Of a stretch of 64,000 nt of DNA, positions 60,654-64,000 are shown one piece after another (position 1 is the first letter of the stretch; each line of letters opens with the position of its first letter). Source of the DNA: Palsa-1248 sp963737835 (GTDB taxonomy: Bacteria; Gemmatimonadota; Gemmatimonadetes; Gemmatimonadales; Gemmatimonadaceae); contig CAVTUH010000001.1 of assembly GCA_963737835.1 (NCBI GenBank), positions 3,472,001 to 3,536,000 of the forward strand, written 5' to 3'. The position numbers were made by a program, and so were the translations under genes. The notes beneath the pieces are model-generated. The model ran no database searches. It was not told where the DNA came from and saw only the letters and a list, made by a program, of their open reading frames with translations.

Positions 60654-63300
60654 TCAGTGCGTTCCGGTCGTCAACTGGTCTAGCAGGAGGCGAGCTTCGC
60701 GAGCACGCGGATGGCCCGCGCCGGCTCCCGTCCCGAGTCCGGTCACCGCCTGCGCGAGGGTTGCACGCGCGCCAACGGTATCCGCAGTCGCGAGCTGCGC
60801 GCGAGCTTCAAACAGTCGGGCCTCTCCTACGAAAGCGCTCCGCGTCAAAGTCAAGGAATCGAGTGTGGCCAGGGTGCGCGCGTCGCGTGCAAACGCCGCG
60901 GCCGCTGCGGGGTCGCCCGTGCGGAGCGCAGTCTCTGCGGCCAGGATGAGTGTCGATCGGAAAATCACTTTTTTCTTGCCGTTGAAGTATCCCGCGGCTT
61001 GGAGCGCCTGGGTGACCTCGCGCCGTGCTGCAACGGCATCTCCCGTCGCGAGCGCGAGCTGCGCCTCGAGAACGCGGTAGTCCACCAGTTGGTCGTGGCT
61101 GCTTTGCAACTTCGGGTTTGTACTGATGGGGCGGAAGGTCACCATGGTGCGACTCGCATTGGTCAGGCGTCCGCCGCCGATCTCGGCCTCCGCCAAACCG
61201 AACAAGGCGCGTCCTTGCCAGTACGTACTCTTGTCCTTCAATCCCTGAGCTGCCAGGATACGGAAGTACTTGGCGGCCGTATCATCGTGCTGCTGGAACA
61301 GCGCCGCGTGCGCAACGTGAATCAGCGCTTGCGGCGGCAGGTGCCCGGTCGGATCACTCTGCGCGGCGCGAGCGACCACGTCGAGGAACAGGCGCTCGCC
61401 CTCGGCGGTCTCGCCGAGCTTGACCAGGTTGAGGGCAAGGTCATGCTCGTTGATGACGCTGCTCATCGTCGTGCCCAGGCCAGCGCTGTCGAAGAGCGCG
61501 CTCACTCGCCGGAAGATGGCGACCCCTTCGCGATGGCGACCGTCTTCGCCGAGGGCGCCCGCAACATCTTCCAGGAGCTCGATGTACGTGGGGTCTCTCG
61601 CCGGTTGCACGCTGTCGCGAATTGCAATAGCCCGCTGTAGAATCGCGACTGTCCCCTCGTGCGGGCCGGTTTCGAGTTGGAGCTCTCCACGCGTCTCGAG
61701 ACATGTTGCCTGGACAGGCTGGATCTGGGTGCGCTCGAAGCAACGAGTCGGCACCGTCGAGCGTTGCGGTCGCCTCGGTGTATTGCCCTTCGGTACGGAG
61801 ATTATCAGCCACCTTGCAACGGATTTCGGCCAACTCTGTCGTGTAGCCGCCCGCGATCGCGAGCGACTCGGCCCGAGCGAGGAGCTCGCCACGATGCGTG
61901 CTCTCGCCCAGGTCCGAGTACCGATCCGAGAGTTGCACGAGTAGCGACGCATGGAATCGCGGGTCGCCCGTCTGTTGTCGTTCGAGAACCGCGCGGGCCC
62001 GATCGACGAGCTCCCGCATCGACAACGGCGTCGCTCCCAATTGGGCCATCAGGATCGAGAGAAACTCTACTTGCGCGGCGGCCTGCTTGCCGGCAAAGAC
62101 GGCAGCATCTCGATCGCGGCGGGCGTTCTGCATCTGGTTGACCGAGAACATCGTGGCGGCGATGAGTGCCAAAGCCGTTGCCGTCACAGCGGCGGTAGCG
62201 GCGGCATTGCGCCGAACGAACTTGGCGGCGCGATATAACGCTAGGTTTCGATGGGCGCTGACTGGCTCGTGGGCGAGATAGTGCCGAATGTCATCGGCGA
62301 ATGCGGCCACAGTCTGGTAGCGCTCGCGGGGTTGCTTTCGAAGCGCCTTGTCCACAACGGCGCCCAGGTCGCCGAGTGGTAGGATTGACGGCTGTCGTTC
62401 GCGGAGTGCGAGGATGATATCTCCCGCGCTCGTGCATCCTTCGGCCGTCGGGTGGCGACCCGAGAGGAGCAGGTACAACAGGACGCCGAGCGCGTACACG
62501 TCGGTCGCTGTGGTGATCGCTCCGCCCATGACCTGTTCGGGTGCTGCGTACTCGGGCGTGAGTGCCAAAGTTTTCTCGCCAACCGTTGCTCGATCGCCAC
62601 CGCCCTCCGATTCCAGCAGCTTTGCGATGCCGAAGTCCAACAGCTTCACCGCTCCACCCGAGGTCACCAGGATGTTCGACGGCTTGAGATCGCGGTGCAC
62701 GATCAGGTTGGCATGCGCATGGCCAACGGCATCGAGAACCTGGAGAAACAACCCCAGACGAAGGTCGGCTGGGAGCTCGTGCTCGCTCGCATAACGGTCG
62801 ATGGGTTGTCCCTCGACGTACTCGAGCACGAGGTACGGCTGATTGTTCGACGCAACGCCGGCGTCGAGCAGGCGCGCGATGCTCGGGTGGCTGAGACGTG
62901 CCAGGATGGACCCTTCGCGGCGAAACCTCGCCTGTCCGCTCGGTGTGAGCAGGGCGAGACTGAGTAGCTTGACAGCGGCGTGCCCCGCGTAGAGTCCGTC
63001 GCTTCGATGGGCCAGCCACACCGAGCCCATCCCGCCGTGCCCGAGCGGGCGCTCGAGGGTGTAAGCACCGAGGGTCACTCCCTCGAGCGAGGGTTCCGGG
63101 CCGACGAGCGGTACCGCGAGAAACCCCTGCTCGTCCGCGGCACCTTCACCCGACAGGATCGCGGCCACGTCGGCCGCGAGGTCCGGGGAGCTATTTCGGA
63201 GGTCCGTTAGCCAGACGTCGCGTTCGCTATCTGTGAGCTCGAGCGCGCGGTCGAGCAAAGGCTCCAACGCTCGCCATCGCTCCCCGTCCATCACAGGCAT
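60654..63300 (-). pseudogene. Ser/Thr protein kinase with TPR C-terminus, one frameshift
   Basis: A kinase frame starts at ATG 63300: glycine loop LGHGGMGSVWLA, ATP Lys K111 in AAVKLLS, HRDLKPSN with D204, DFG with D222, and a single membrane span near 383-403 (VTATALALIAATMFSVNQ). The TPR part begins after it. Near 61715-61725 the frame is lost after LLRAHPD, and the TPR continuation (TCLETRGELQLETG to LLLDQLTTGTH at 60654) is in another frame. One extra base in CCAGCCTGTCC would explain it. The receptor-like kinase probably senses a signal outside and acts on the sigma gene next door. Either a recent inactivation or an assembly error. Confidence 0.8.
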
Positions 63301-63673
63301 CGCCGTCTCCGGCCAGGGGTGAATTTGCCCGGAGGACTAACCTAGAACGCCCAGAAGCCGCTCGCCACTCAGTGATCGATCGGCAGGCCGCTCGGGACGC
63401 GATCCGGCACGATTGAGCGGAGATCGCGCGGAGGGCGACGCACTGCGTCGCCCCTACCTGCGCGGCCGCAGAAAGGAGAAAGGAGAAAGGGGACAGGGGG
63501 CGGGGAGGAGAGAGACGGAGATGACCAGATGGGGGTGTGGCAGGGATCGACTCGATGTATGATGTCGATTTCCGGGAGTCTCGTTCGACGTAAGATATAG
63601 AAGCGGGCGTCGCGCCCGTTCACCGCGCGGAACCGAGTCCGGCGGGAGCCCCACCCCTCACGGAGACCGAGCG
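63301..63673. other. Gene-free region with REP palindrome and purine repeat copy G
   Basis: No gene seen. A perfect REP-like stem GGGCGACGC-ACT-GCGTCGCCC is at 63433-63453, followed by CCTACC as in the array at 23150. A purine tract AGAAAGGAGAAAGGAGAAAGGGG runs at 63473-63498. A smaller stem CGGGCG-TCG-CGCCCG is at 63604-63619. It also holds the promoters of the kinase and the final gene. Confidence 0.7.
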
Positions 63674-64000
63674 ATGCGATTCCTGAGCCTGTACAAGACC
63701 GTTGAGCGGAGCACGCCTCCGTCTCAAGAGGACATGGACAAGATGGGCAAGCTCATCGAGGAAGGGATGAAGGCGGGTTGGTTGATTGGTACCGAAGGTT
63801 GCCTATCCAGCGCGAAGGGCGCGCGCGTCCGCGCCGATCAAGGGAAGTTCACCGTCACCGACGGGCCGTTCACGGAAGCCAAGGAGTTGATTGGCGGCTT
63901 CGCCATTCTTCAGGCGACATCAAAAGCCGAGGCCATCGACCTCACGAAGCACTTCCTAAGTGTCGTTGGCAATGGTGAGTGCGAGCTTCGCCAGTTGTAC
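63674..64000 (+). CDS. YCII-related (DGPF domain) protein, partial
   Basis: The ATG at 63674 has GGAG eight bases upstream. The 109 visible residues read MRFLSLYKTVERSTPPSQEDMDKMGKLIEEG and VTDGPFTEAKELIGGFAILQATSKAEAIDL. The DGPF motif is the hallmark of the YCII/DGPF group, small ferredoxin-like proteins often encoded next to ECF sigma factors (SigJ/ECF41-like groups) and thought to act as their partners. The right end of the gene lies beyond the window. Confidence 0.88.
   Translation, partial: MRFLSLYKTVERSTPPSQEDMDKMGKLIEEGMKAGWLIGTEGCLSSAKGARVRADQGKFTVTDGPFTEAKELIGGFAILQATSKAEAIDLTKHFLSVVGNGECELRQLY

Noticed and set aside
61700..61740. Programmed frameshift at the kinase
   Set aside because: No slippery heptamer or downstream structure was seen; a simple one-base insertion is the plainer reading.

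Overview
The window is GC-rich bacterial chromosome, dense with genes and using many GTG starts and 4-base stop/start overlaps. The best guess for the source is a soil Gemmatimonadota or a close relative. The reasons are the many secreted or lipoprotein enzymes (M28 and M1 peptidases, amidohydrolases, CocE esterases, LVIVD, PQQ and YncE beta-propellers), an ECF sigma factor facing a Ser/Thr kinase-TPR protein, and dispersed GACGTTG repeats. This is inferred from gene content. There is no rRNA or other phylogenetic marker, and I saw no tRNA, phage, IS element or CRISPR array.

Layout. 1-20.8 kb: partial CDF metal exporter, MFS exporter, a decayed quinone oxidoreductase, a beta-helix lipoprotein, a DEAD-box helicase, an M28 peptidase coupled to a DsrE-like Tat protein, a three-gene coupled operon (DUF1579-DUF1801 fusion, YeiH exporter, 5'-nucleotidase), an RMD1-like membrane protein, an APC permease, a VOC/PLP-decarboxylase pair, an M1 aminopeptidase and a CPBP protease. 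20.8-39.4 kb: quinoprotein and NTF2-like protein, DUF2911 lipoprotein, CocE hydrolase, LVIVD protein, alpha/beta hydrolase, two coupled amidohydrolases, Spy-like protein, Mug glycosylase coupled to a Tat-exported aminotransferase, ROK kinase/DUF2007, a YncE-like propeller and an ATP-grasp protein. 39.6-43.3 kb: an unusual charge-block repeat protein with a small partner, then a complete cobalt-type nitrile hydratase operon (alpha, beta, activator).

43.4-55.1 kb: a PEBP protein, a second LVIVD/CocE pair (LVIVD copy frameshifted), then the most novel locus: ATP-grasp-like protein, cyclodipeptide-synthase-like protein, class III aminotransferase fused in frame to a YihU/3-hydroxyisobutyrate-type dehydrogenase, and a semialdehyde dehydrogenase. 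All run in one direction with overlaps or tiny gaps. A DUF1254 protein and an Ogt remnant follow. 55.2-64 kb: secreted TPR-CHAT protein, cold-shock protein, META-domain lipoprotein, ECF sigma factor, a frameshifted Ser/Thr kinase-TPR gene, and a partial YCII/DGPF protein.

Three families of non-coding repeats run through the window: GACGTTG heptad elements (one a full palindrome ending in a T run), GC hairpins followed by purine-rich AGAAAGG tracts, and REP-like GGGCGACGC/GCGTCGCCC palindromes. They sit in intergenic gaps, form gene ends, lie at a gene-truncation junction, and supply the linker of the fused aminotransferase-dehydrogenase frame.
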